A stretch of DNA of 64,000 bases from Tetmemena sp. SeJ-2015 (lineage: Eukaryota > Ciliophora > Spirotrichea > Sporadotrichida > Oxytrichidae). The position numbers and the translations under genes are program-made. Shown here piece after piece: positions 45,560-57,300 of the stretch (position 1 is its first letter; each line of letters opens with the position of its first letter). The stretch spans positions 33,931 through 97,930 of the forward strand of contig JAJKFJ010022716.1 of NCBI GenBank assembly GCA_027382625.1. The letters are read 5' to 3'. The notes beneath the pieces were generated by a model. That model had not been told where the DNA came from. It was given only the letters and a program-made list of their open reading frames with translations, and searched no databases.

Positions 45560-46815
45560 ATTAACTTTGATTAAGATAAGTTAGTGAGTGAAATAAATAA
45601 TTGGCACTTAGCTTGCAAACTATTCCATCATCTCCTGAGGACATTCATTCCCTTTTGAATTTGTCTCTCGTGCATCTTCATAATGCCCTCCATTTTCTAT
45701 ATTAAATTACTCTTTAAATTTATGTCTTACATTCTTGTTTTATTAGTCATACTAGTTTGCTTTAAGTAGGGTGCCTTGGGAAGCGTTTCTTCCTAGATTT
45801 TGGCTGTTCATTATAGCATTAGCCTGATAATTCTATTACTAAATTAGTGAAAGCTGCTTTCCTGGGATCTATCCATTGAGAAAAATAATTACTATAAATC
45901 CTTCGTACCTATTCATAGCTGATTTAACTCCTGCAGCCTTATATTTAGGGTTAACCAGTTGAGGTTATCCATAGTTTATCAACTATCCCTATGAGTACTG
46001 CTAACTCAAATGCATATTCCCTTGCCCATTCATAAGTCCACTCAATTCGTTCGCTTACTTAGACCCTTTCACACTCAGAGGCTGTAGAGACCCCAAACTT
46101 TTATTCTTAGACAAGGTCTAGCTACTTTTCCTACCAGCTTAATTTCTATGCTGAGACCTGTTGTTATTTTAATTATTTTGGAAGTCATAAGAATCATCCA
46201 ACACCAATTGGTTTTGAGGTTAAGATCTTTTATTCTTGAGACTCAGAATCTTCTCTTGGAACTCGTTTATCAAGTGGCTGCTCTTCCTCTGCTTCTTGCC
46301 TTGAGCTTATTTCTTATCTGCTTTGCTATCCTCGATCTAAGTAGGAGGAGCTTTGAATTCCTCTGGTCTGGGTAATCGCTTTCTAGTGAACTCATCGAGT
46401 TATTCTCCATCAGCGTCTGAGTCGTAAGAGTTAGAGTTGTCCATAATCAAGTGTGCGATTTCATCTTGAGAGTTCTTCTACTGCACTAAATCCATTGGGT
46501 TAAACTGCTGCTTCTTATCTCCCGCCTCATTGAAGTCTTGATAATGCATTTTAGTAAGAATATCAAGAGTGACTTTCAGATTTCTACCCTAGTCCATAGG
46601 AGCTCCTTGCTTCGTGTTCTTTATCTCTAAATAGCTGAAAGGGTTTCCCATGGCTTAAGCCAAGCTAGGTTTTGAGGAATTGTTGTTTCTAAGGTCTTAG
46701 GAGGAGTTAACATCTGGACTGTTGTTGGATAATCCCTTGGACTGTAACACTTTCCTCTCCTCTACTATCTTCCTTAACTTTTCTTGCCTCAATCTATTAT
46801 CAAAGGCATAAAGAT
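45560..46815 (-). CDS. Asn/Gln/Ser-rich hypothetical protein
   Basis: On the minus strand one frame is free of TGA for over 1.1 kb: DNRLRQEKLRKIVEERKVLQ, MGNPFSYLEIKNTKQGAPMD, NLKVTLDILTKMHYQDFNEA, FTRKRLPRPEEFKAPPTQIE, then Gln/Asn-rich sequence (QNNQNNNRSQHRNQAG) to FASQVPIIYFTHQL. The beginning near 46815 lacks a clear ATG, so a 5' MDS may be missing, and the 3' boundary is uncertain. The composition suggests a disordered regulatory or RNA-associated protein. Head-to-head with the plus-strand gene at 46817. Confidence 0.6.
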
Positions 46816-46816
46816 A

Positions 46817-47698
46817 TGTGAGTGGAAATAGATAAGTTCATAAGGACAAGGAAGGTGCTATAGTCTGAAACTAAAGCTTTGCAAGCATTTGAAGTGCAAG
46901 TGAAGCACAGGCGCTTGCAACTTGACGAGCAGGAGAAACTTATAGCTTCCAATGAGGAGCAAATGAAACAAGATAGGATTAAGAGTTAACAAATGATGGC
47001 CATGAGACCTGCCAATGATCCTAGGAGAGTTAGAGCTATTAATAAGTTTTAATTTAAATTTCTATTTTACTAAGCTCATTAGGATGACGATGATGAGCAG
47101 GCATTGCAAGCAATATACGATGTAGACGGCGCTATTAGGAACTTCAATCACAACAACGGTAGAAATGTGCAAAGTGCTGCCAAGGAGAATGTGCTCAAGC
47201 AATCAAACTACAACTCAAAGAAGAAGAACAAGGATATTGACTTTGAGTTTAAAAGCAATTTTAGTGTCTGATTTAATAAGACGTGGAGGATGCAGATGAA
47301 AACGATAGTGGAATTGACATGTCAGGGGATGAGTCAAACCACACTGAGGTAGACAGACACACCAATCTCTCGGACACCATGTAGAGCAAACAGATTACTA
47401 ACCACCTGCGCGATTCTCAAAACCAACAGCAGTTAAAGTAGCAACAGCCTAAACAGGGATAGGCTCAGAGCAGGCCAAGTGATGTCCCGTCTCAGCAGTC
47501 AAACATTAAACAGCATTAAGATATAAATGATTATTTTATATAGTTAGCAAGAGGGTCCCAAGAGTGACCATAAGAGCGGAGTTAAAAACCATAACTCACA
47601 ATATTTCAAGTTTAAAATTTATTTTAATTTCACCAGGCCCCGATGACGATGAGGAAGAAGAGCAGGATGGAGAGGAAGAGGAATGGGAAGAGTATTGA
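46817..47698 (+). CDS. Acidic, Gln-rich hypothetical protein
   Basis: Plus strand, stop TGA 47696-47698. A coiled-coil N-terminus (RRLQLDEQEKLIASNEEQMK) is followed, after an AT-rich insertion at about 47045-47085, by DDDDEQALQAIYDVDGAIRN, then DVEDADENDSGIDMSGDESN, a Gln-rich stretch (QNQQQLKQQQPKQGQAQS) and an acidic tail (DDDEEEEQDGEEEEWEEY). Further IESs lie near 47260-47285, 47530-47555 and 47600-47640. The start codon is not evident; it may lie in a separate MDS. No family recognised. Confidence 0.6.
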
Positions 47699-48025
47699 AT
47701 ATCCTACTAAATATAAAATTTCAATTTATGAGCTTATAACTCTTGCCATTATAACATAAAATATTTCCCATATTAAGTCAATTTTATTTCCCTGTTTTTA
47801 GATTGGCCATTAAGAAATTATAGATACAAAATATTTATTAAGATTAAAAAATACTAATTTAAAACATGTTTTGAGGATCATAAATATATTTTATATAAAT
47901 GAAGTCAAAATTGTAATTTATAATTATCATAAGATTTAAAATTTCATATTGTTAGGGAAAAATAAAGGGAAGTTAAAATTAAATAAACTGAATCTTTGAA
48001 ATTTTTTTGAAGCAAATTATTTCGG
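47699..48025. other. AT-rich spacer
   Basis: About 330 bp of very AT-rich DNA; no gene, repeat or RNA recognised. Confidence 0.6.
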
Positions 48026-50767
48026 ATGGAAAGCCTCAGAAAAAAGAAAAATACAGTGAAGATATAATTCTACTATGGAGCTTAGAGAGGACACCCTAAA
48101 TGCAAATACTATGAGACTGAGCTGCTTAAATTTTAATATATGATCTTAGTCACAAACAAGCATCTCTTTGCCCCAATCTTAGTAACACCTCTGCCTACAG
48201 ACGGCTCTGTACCTGATCAGATAGGCTTTAACTTTCTTCCTCTCTATCATTTAAATTTTATGAAATATGTTAAAGGAATTTATATTTATTAAAGAAATTG
48301 AATTTAGATATCTTGAAATTAAAATTAGTAAATATTTGTGATATATCAAGATACTTAGAATGATAGTGGCGATGAAAAATCCCTGAAATTTAAAGTCGAA
48401 ATGGAACGAAATGTAAGGGACATATTTTATGCTTTCATCAATAAATAGTAAGTAAAGAAAAGTAAAATTTAGGGAATATAAATAATAATCATTTTCAAAA
48501 CCAGCACTTATTCAGTACTAGTTAATAAATCGTATTACTATCCTATGTAACATCAATAAATAAAAAATTGTCTCTGTCCTACTACTACTATTAAACGTAT
48601 TTTAAGAGTAAGTGAAATTTTATTTATCAATTTTAATTCATTAACCATGAAAAATACAAAACTTATGAAGTTTTGAGTTATAAATTACATTTTAAGGACT
48701 CCTACGACAGTGATAGCCAAGAAGAGGATGATTTTTAAGTCTAAGGCTACAACTAGAAATGCTACTACTACGAATCCGAAAGCAGTGAAGAAGAGGAAGA
48801 GAAATTTATATTATATTTAGAGAAGATAAGCAAAGAGTGGAACACTAAAACATTTTCCTCAAGATTCAAACAACCAAATAATTATTAAAAAAAATATCAT
48901 AAAAATATTACCAAAAAAGAAACCAAATTAGAATTTGATTACTTTTTAAGCAAGTTCATAATATAAACTATTTTAATAGAACCGACAAGGGATCATAATC
49001 CTCCTAACATAATACAAGAAAGCTTTATAGTAATTTAATTTAGCGCTACTGTATTTGCTAAACTGATTAGTTATCTCACTCTAGACAAAGGGGAGCAAAA
49101 AGAAAAGATTTTAGAGTAATTCACTATCCAAGAAATTAAAACTCTCGAAAGGCTTTTGAAGGAAAATAAATTGCAAACTAACTTCAAGCATCTCAACAAT
49201 ATTTATAAATTATGAATTATCTTAGTTATTACAATTAATATAGCTGAAAGTTACCTCGAGGGTAAAAAGTTGCTTGTTCTCTTTAACGTTAATGTATATA
49301 TCTTAATGGCACTCTCATGCTGAGAACAAAATCCAAGATTCCTTGCGATAGGTATCCAGACTTCGTTAAAAATAAAAGGTTCCACTACTACAGGCCTTAC
49401 ATTGATGAAAAAATAATTATGTTTTTTAATTTGAGTAAATGAATTTCTAATATTCTCAAGCACCCGAGAGTGACTTTCGCTATATACTCTTCTATTACTC
49501 ACCGTAATATAGAGATTGTAATTTTTATTTAGCCAATCATTGACTTAGTATTTGGAAGGTCTAAACTGGCTCCATATGCGGACAAGTTGACAAGGATCTT
49601 CGATTAAGATTACAATCGAAATTTAAATATATTTAAGTTTTTATAATTAAAGATTTCAATAAGCCAGATCCACAAAAAGATGAGCCTTGGGAGACAAAGC
49701 GATCACTTGAACTTATATTTGCAAGTGAAGATATCTCATTAACCAAATGTTTTATTTTAATAGGATATCATCTTGAATAGTACTTTATTAATTAAGTATT
49801 TGGGGAAGGAATTTTCACGATGATTTAATAGATATTAAAATATGAAGAATTTAAATATCGAGGAGGAGGGCTTTGGTTTTTAAAATACGCTTATAATAGA
49901 TTGCGAACCTAGGAAGGTGAGGGACTACCCCCTTAACTCAGTCATCATACCAGAATACACTGAATTTAATTTTGCAATATTTTTAAAATTAAAAGGGGTT
50001 TAATTTAAGGCCTTACTTAACTATCTATTGTTTGAATACAATGCTAAAACCTTCATTTTTAAAATATCTGCTTTATAGGCTTTTTTTTATTATTACATAA
50101 TAGGAATAGGATATTTTATTTTGCTTTTTCTTTATTTAACATTTAAAGTTATTAAGAATAATTCTCAAAACATTATTTTAAAATTGACCATTTTTTCCTT
50201 GTAAAAATTAACATTTCCTTAACCAATTGATCTATATATTTTTATGAAAGTGACCTTAAAAATGGGAGCAAAGATAAAAGCACAGGAATTCTAAAAAATC
50301 TTGGAAATTATCTACAATAATTATTTGACAACTGTGGAGATGACATCCAACAATATCTCAAATAGAATCCACAAAATATAAAAAATTAAACTTAATTCCT
50401 TTGCTATTATCCAGAGTATACTATCTAAAATTAACCTACACAAAAGGTTGCAAAATTAATTATGTATAAATAAATTGCAGCTCAGAAAGTTTTCGCTAGT
50501 AATTGGAGGACATTTTAATAAATAGACCAACAACCAAAGAAACAAAGTACATAAGTTTAAGTCCAAAGTTAGTATGGTTGGGATGCCTAAAAATATATGA
50601 TACCTGATTATAATTTATAATTTTCTTTAAAATTATAAAGTTAAAATTAAAAAAATAAAATTAAAAAATATAAATAGAGGTTTTAGCCAATTCTTTAATA
50701 GCTAAAATTATAAATGCTCTAAATATTATTTAATAACTTTAAATATAAAAAATTAAAAAGCGATTGA
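48026..50767 (+). CDS. AT-rich acidic hypothetical protein
   Basis: ATG at 48026 (MESLRKKKNTVKIQFYYGAQ) opens a series of plus-strand blocks: GHPKCKYYETELLKF, SGDEKSLKFKVEMERNVRDI, an acidic stretch DSYDSDSQEEDDFQ, a 170-codon open run including FIVIQFSATVFAKLISYLTL and LEQFTIQEIKTLERLLKENK, FNKPDPQKDEPWETKRSLEL, and a C-terminal NLGNYLQQLFDNCGDDIQQY. Base composition is far more AT-rich than other genes here, with heavy use of AAA, AAT and TAA/TAG glutamines. Five or more frame changes indicate IESs. It may be an ordinary gene of low expression or a decaying germline copy. The last in-frame TGA is at 50765-50767. No domain recognised. Confidence 0.5.
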
Positions 50768-50779
50768 GTTTATCTCGCT

Positions 50780-52192
50780 ATGAGTTCCCATAGTGCTTCA
50801 AACCCTAACCTGGACGATTCATTCTCCAGTTAGAACAACAGCTCCGTCAATAATTCAGTTTACAGTTCCCAGAAAGGCAGCTAACACGGCCTGTCAAGGA
50901 ACTAAACAAAAACTATCAGATGGAAAGCTGAACATACTCTGAGAAACCTTCTTCAGAGACTAGACAAAATGATTGAGCACATCCAATCGGAGAGAAACTA
51001 TAGACTCCCCATTAAATACCAAATCCTAGAAACAATATACTAGGAAACCTGGAACTCCTTAATCAAAGAACCCATTCCCGAGCTAGCAGCAATGCTAATG
51101 ATTATCTCGGAAGATAGGACTTTCGTAGATGAATACATCATTGAAAACGAAGCCTAATCGTTCTTTATGGGTGCTATCTGGAAAATCGCCATAGTGACTA
51201 ACATTAGCTTGAAATTCCACGAACGGGACAAAATCCAAACCATTAGAGAGGCGGACCCATCCACCACAATCTAATCCAAAGGTAACCTAATCATAGCACC
51301 TCAACCTACCATGAGAGAAACCTAAACCTAAACGGAATATGATGAATGGATCAGACGAAGAGCAAAACAGAATGCTTCCGCAAAGAAACCTGATCCTAAA
51401 CCTCCACTATCAAATAGGACCTCATCCTCATAGGTAGTACCCCCCCCTAGGTAATAACAGAAAACACGACAAAATTAAAATCTTATTAAAGTGGATCCAA
51501 TTAAACCTTAGTAATTAAATATCAATATCCAAGTATAAAATTAAGGTTCCAAACCTAAGGGAAATATTAATAATTAATAATAAACCAAACAAATCCACTA
51601 ACCTAAAAGACATCAACCAAGAATGGATGTTAGGATGAAAGAACCTCCTAGAGGAAGAGCAATGCCCAGAAGTGACTGGGAAAGATACTTAGTTTAGGTG
51701 GAAGATGTAATCCACGTTGAATTCAAATTTGGAAACTCCACATCGTACGATGATGCCACTAGACAAGGTGGCACCCTGAACAACAACCTCATCCAAATAT
51801 GCAACAAAGCTAAACAGACAGTTGACATTTGGGATGATATGGCCTTCAAAGGCAAATTCTTCAGATAGGATGATCACACCATGACAATCCAAGCCTCGCT
51901 AAGAGTAGCGGACGGCTTTGGATTCAGAATACTACAGCTTATCAATAAGGATCTCCACAAAAACTTCTCCACAGGAGCCCAAGCGGGCCTTCTTAAATAC
52001 AGAACTAGAATATAATCTAACAAATTCCTCAACAAGGTTGGGGAAAACAAAGATGGAGAAATACTTGTCTCAAACAAACCCAGAAGAAATGGAAGAAGAA
52101 ACTCTGGAAGAAGACCAAGATCCAACGGACCCAGAAACAAACAGAGAAGACCCAACAACAAGGAAGACAAAAGAGAAGACTACAGAAAGTGA
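50780..52192 (+). CDS. Uninterrupted 470-aa ORF, possible germline-limited or transposon gene
   Basis: A single frame with ATG 50780-50782 and TGA 52190-52192 runs 471 codons without any IES, in contrast to its neighbours. N-terminus Ser/Asn-rich (MSSHSASNPNLDDSFSSQNN), then a helical domain (WKAEHTLRNLLQRLDKMIEH; LIKEPIPELAAMLMIISEDR), a Pro/Gln linker, a second folded region (RYLVQVEDVIHVEFKFGNST; GFGFRILQLINKDLHKNF) and a strongly basic Arg/Asn/Gly C-terminus (RRNGRRNSGRRPRSNG) likely to bind nucleic acid. Codon choice is richer in C (AAC, CCC, TCC, GAC). The architecture is Gag/ORF1-like, which is inference; no reverse transcriptase or transposase lies alongside. A long TTA repeat follows within 130 bp. 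Confidence 0.75.
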
Positions 52193-52317
52193 ATGCTTGA
52201 GTGATTAGTTTAAACCATACTTAGAGTTAACACAGAAGTGAGCTTGATGTCTAATTTATTATTATTAACACGGAATGATGTTAATAATGCTTTATTATAT
52301 TATTATATTATATTCAT

Positions 52318-53037
<720 letters not shown>

Positions 53038-53040
53038 AAA

Positions 53041-54371
53041 ATGCTCTTCCATTTTTAAATTTTTATATAATATTTTTTAAATAAAAATGAGCTATACTTT
53101 TGAAGAAATTTTGTTGCAATTTTTTAAACAATAATTATTTATTACATTTGGAATAGCTAAAAATTCTAAAATTGTTTATTTATGTTAATTAATATTGAAT
53201 ATCTATATTTAACTTGGAGGATAAAAAAGTATTATGCTTTTTTAGAAATAATAATCTCTATAGGTTTGATTAGTGAGATTATTCTCTATAAAGTTAAGCA
53301 CGCTTTAATCTACTTCTATAATTAAATATTTTAGAAAATTAGTAGCCCACTATTTTAAGACCATGCATTCTCAAACTTATTATCTTTTAATACTGAGTGC
53401 TTTAGTGTAATTTAAATAATTTTATTTTAAATATTTTAATGGCAGCTTTTCACAGAGCTTATCTTTAGTTATTCAGCATTTAAGGCAAATATTAGTTAAC
53501 TCTTTAAATTATCAACTCAAAATTGTATTTCTCTATTTTTAATTTAGCAATATTTAAACTGGATCTAAAAGCCGATCTAAGTATCGGTACAACAACAGCA
53601 ATAATAACGACGAAAATTGGGCCTCCACTAACTTAATGCCTCTCACTTCTCATAAAGATTTCTATTCTATTTATAAGTAAAATTATTTATTAAAATAAAG
53701 GGTAATTAAAATTAAAACTTCTGATTAAAAATTAAGACTACAAACTAGGAAAAATCTCCGAATAAAGATTGGAAATATTCACTGTTTACCATTTAAAATT
53801 AAATCATATTAGGAAAACTAATTAAGTATTTTTAAATTGCAATATTCTCTATGTTATTTTAGTCAATATATGATAAAGATTCTTGTTGCTTTAAATTGCA
53901 CTTTTAAAATATAGATAAAAACAATTTTAAATATGCGCAACTCAAAACTTTTGGTTGCATTAATACTTAATTTTAAATCATTATATGTTTAAATTATTTG
54001 ATTTCGATGCTAGCAGATAAAAGCTAGCCAGTTCTAAGGCAGACAGTTTTAAACTCAGTAAAATCAACTTCCACGAGCAATTTAGTTTTTCTCGTATTTT
54101 TTTCAAGAGCCTCAAAAGAGCACAGTCAATAAAAAATATTTATAATTTCATATACTTTCAACAAACATTTATAAAATTAAATTCAAATGTAGAAACTCTA
54201 AAACCTTTTCGTATTTTATAATCCATATTGAGATATTTTAACTAAAATTTGAGTTGTATTTTGTATAATAAAAGATAACTGAGTGAGCATAATACCTAGT
54301 AATATTCTGAGTAATTTAGCTCTCCTCACTATAACCCCATCCCTAACAAATATAATATCTCAATTAAATTG
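53041..54371. other. AT-rich stretch with one likely coding block
   Basis: Mostly AT-rich. A plus-strand block at about 53555-53690 (SKSRSKYRYNNSNNNDENWA, STNLMPLTSHKDFYSIYK) reads as protein under the ciliate code. It could be an MDS of the cyclin gene or of the upstream gene. Nothing else is supported. Confidence 0.45.
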
Positions 54372-57300
54372 ATGGATGATCAGAGGAGGAAAACTGTAAA
54401 CAACTAAGGAGTGACTGCTACTAACTTCATGCGCAGGAGAAAGGAGCAGCAGCAGACTCAGCCATCAGAGAAAAGAAATAGCCTTTTTAAACCCCACAGC
54501 AAACCCAGAGAACTAGATCTTGAGAGTATAAACATATAATTGAATATTTAAGTTAGGGCACTAACAATTAAACTAACTCCACTTTTAATGATTCCAAATT
54601 TTCATCCAACATTCACATATATGCTAATTTTTAATTACAGATCATCCCCTGAGAGAAAAGGCTCCTCTAAGCTTAATATAGTTTAATAGGCCAGAGCTGA
54701 AAGTGCACTATCTGACGCACTGCAGAAATCTTACTCAAAAGGAAACTAAATCCTCCAACATCTCATATAAATTACCAAAATAATTTTAAATCAAATTAAT
54801 TGCTCTCGGTTGTTCATTTAACTCTCACTCAAACTATCAAAATTCACAAGGCAGCAATCATAGATAAATGTAAATATTTGAGCAATAATTCGCTCTTGCC
54901 ACCCTATCCTCGCAAAAGTCATAATGTACTCCTTGCCGACTAGAATAGATTCCCTAACAGCGGCTCCTAAAATATAAATTATTTATCTTCTTCATTGCTA
55001 TATAAATATGGATACCCTTTTAACTCCGGACGGAGTCAATAACGGGATTCCTCAAATTTTATTAAAAAACCTAACTTATATTTAAATTAGGCACAAGTCT
55101 TACCTCCAAACCCCCAAATCTAAAATCAGCACTTTCAAAGTTGTGCAAAGCAAGAGAGCTAAACCTAAGTCGCTCGAACAAGTGATTGTAGACCTTATGA
55201 CTACTGACTATAAAGTAAAATCGGGCCCTGAGTCCCCCACCGCACGTGCGGTACCGGATCCGCACGTGAGGTACCAGCACCGCACGAGAACCCGGGACCG
55301 CACATACTTTAAAAAAATTTGGTGGTTTTGGGCATTAGCTTCACCCCCAAATGTTTCAAACCCCCTTTTCCCAAAGTTTTTAAGCAGCCCTTAAATTTTC
55401 CCGGCCCAAAATTTAATAAAAAAGCAAAATACATTATTGAGGGAAAAAAGCTTATATCTTAGATTGTGACGCGGTACCAAATTCGGTTTGGGTTTGAGAG
55501 GAGATCAAAAGCATTTATTCAATATTCTAAAAGCTTTGGTTTAATCCTAAGGAGGCTATATATTATAGTAATTCGGCTTAGAATAGTGAAATGTAATTTA
55601 TTGAAGGATAAACAGGTTTTCTAAGTTGAGAAGAACAATTATAAAAATCCAAAAGATACTAACTACTTACCACTAGGTGTAATAATTATGTTTAAATATT
55701 GCGACGGTATGTTTTTTTTTAATACTATTTTGTTGTCTCTTTGATAGTATTTTGTGCTCGACCACTTGTATTATTCTGATGTTACCTGGCATCTGAGAGT
55801 TTCAGGATATATACTAGGAGGACTAGGTCTTTTTTCGCCTCTAATACTAACACTCAACCATAAAGGCTTTCATGCTTATCGTTATCTACTCACAGTTACG
55901 GAGTTTAATGAGGTTGCCATAGAAGGACCGCTTGAGTTTTTTAGTCCTCACGGGTATCCCACGGCCCTTGCGAGTCGCAGCTACTGGACATATTTTTTTC
56001 ACTGGGGAGAGGTTTTAATGTTTCCGGGAAAAACTTTCGGGGGTTCTCTCTTTAAAATCCGTTTAAATTTAAAAAAATTCAAAAAAAATTTCAAAAGTCA
56101 ATCTTTTAAAGGAGAATTGATAAAGAAATTTGTGGAGTTAATCTTCTTGTTTAGAAATTATTTATGCAAAACTATGTTCCTTTTTTTAATAATTCAAATT
56201 ATTTTATAGGGTTTTAAAAAATTTTAATGGGTCGCTTAACTCAACTCAATCTGATATTTAAAGCCATTATTTAAGCGTTTTACATTTAAATATGGTTGAG
56301 ATTAAATTAAAATTAGGGGTTTTGATTAAAATAATAAATTTAAGGAGGTCAACCCTTTTTGGCATTTTTTAAAACATAAAATTTAATCCCTGATTTTTTA
56401 GCTTGTTCGATGCCCCATCGAAAAATTTTAAAAAGTTTTTTCTTTCTCATCTCAAAAACCAACATTACCCGAGAGATTTTATACTTAAAAAAGTTACGAA
56501 TTTATTCCATTTTTAAATTTTAATTTTCTTATTTCATTTTCTTTTTAATTTTAAATTCTTTAGTTTTTTACCATTTTTTTAATAAAAAAAAACATTTTAT
56601 AAATTTTTTTTTTTTAAAATTTTTACTTAATTTTAAATTTTTTAAAAAAGGAAAAAAAATGGGAGAATAACTTTCGAAAATTGGGAAAAAGCAACATTTT
56701 TAAATTTTGAGCATAAATTCACTAATTATTACATACGTTTTCCCAAAAAAAAAACCCAAAAAAAAAACTCCAATTTGTTAGAATAAAATTTTTAAAACTT
56801 ATTTTTTAAAAAAAAGCCTAGCTAACTTTAAATTTGCTCCCTTTAAATGTTTTAAATTTCCAAAAACCTTTGCTAGTGTTGATTCCCATTTGCACCCCTT
56901 TTTTTAAATAGGCCTTTCCCTTTTGAGATTTATTTGAGGAAGAATTGACTTGAATTTTTGGGCCCGGGGAAAATACCAAAAAAAAGAGAAAAAATAAAAG
57001 AATGATAGAAACTAAAGGAATGTTTTATTTTAAAGAGAGAGAGAGAGTTGAGCAAAAATTTTGTTTTTTAGTTTAAAAAAAAATTTTAAAATTAAAAACC
57101 AACCCCTCTATTATTCCTCCCGGGAAATTTTGTTTACTAATGCTTTAAAATTACTCTATTTTGTTTTATTTTTCTAAAATTAAAAGATTAGTTTTCATTA
57201 TTTTTGTATACTCAAAACCCCTTTAATTTAATAAAGTTTCTAGTCATCAACTGAAAAAAAAAACAATTTTTGAGGGATTGGATACTTTTTTAGTATTTTA

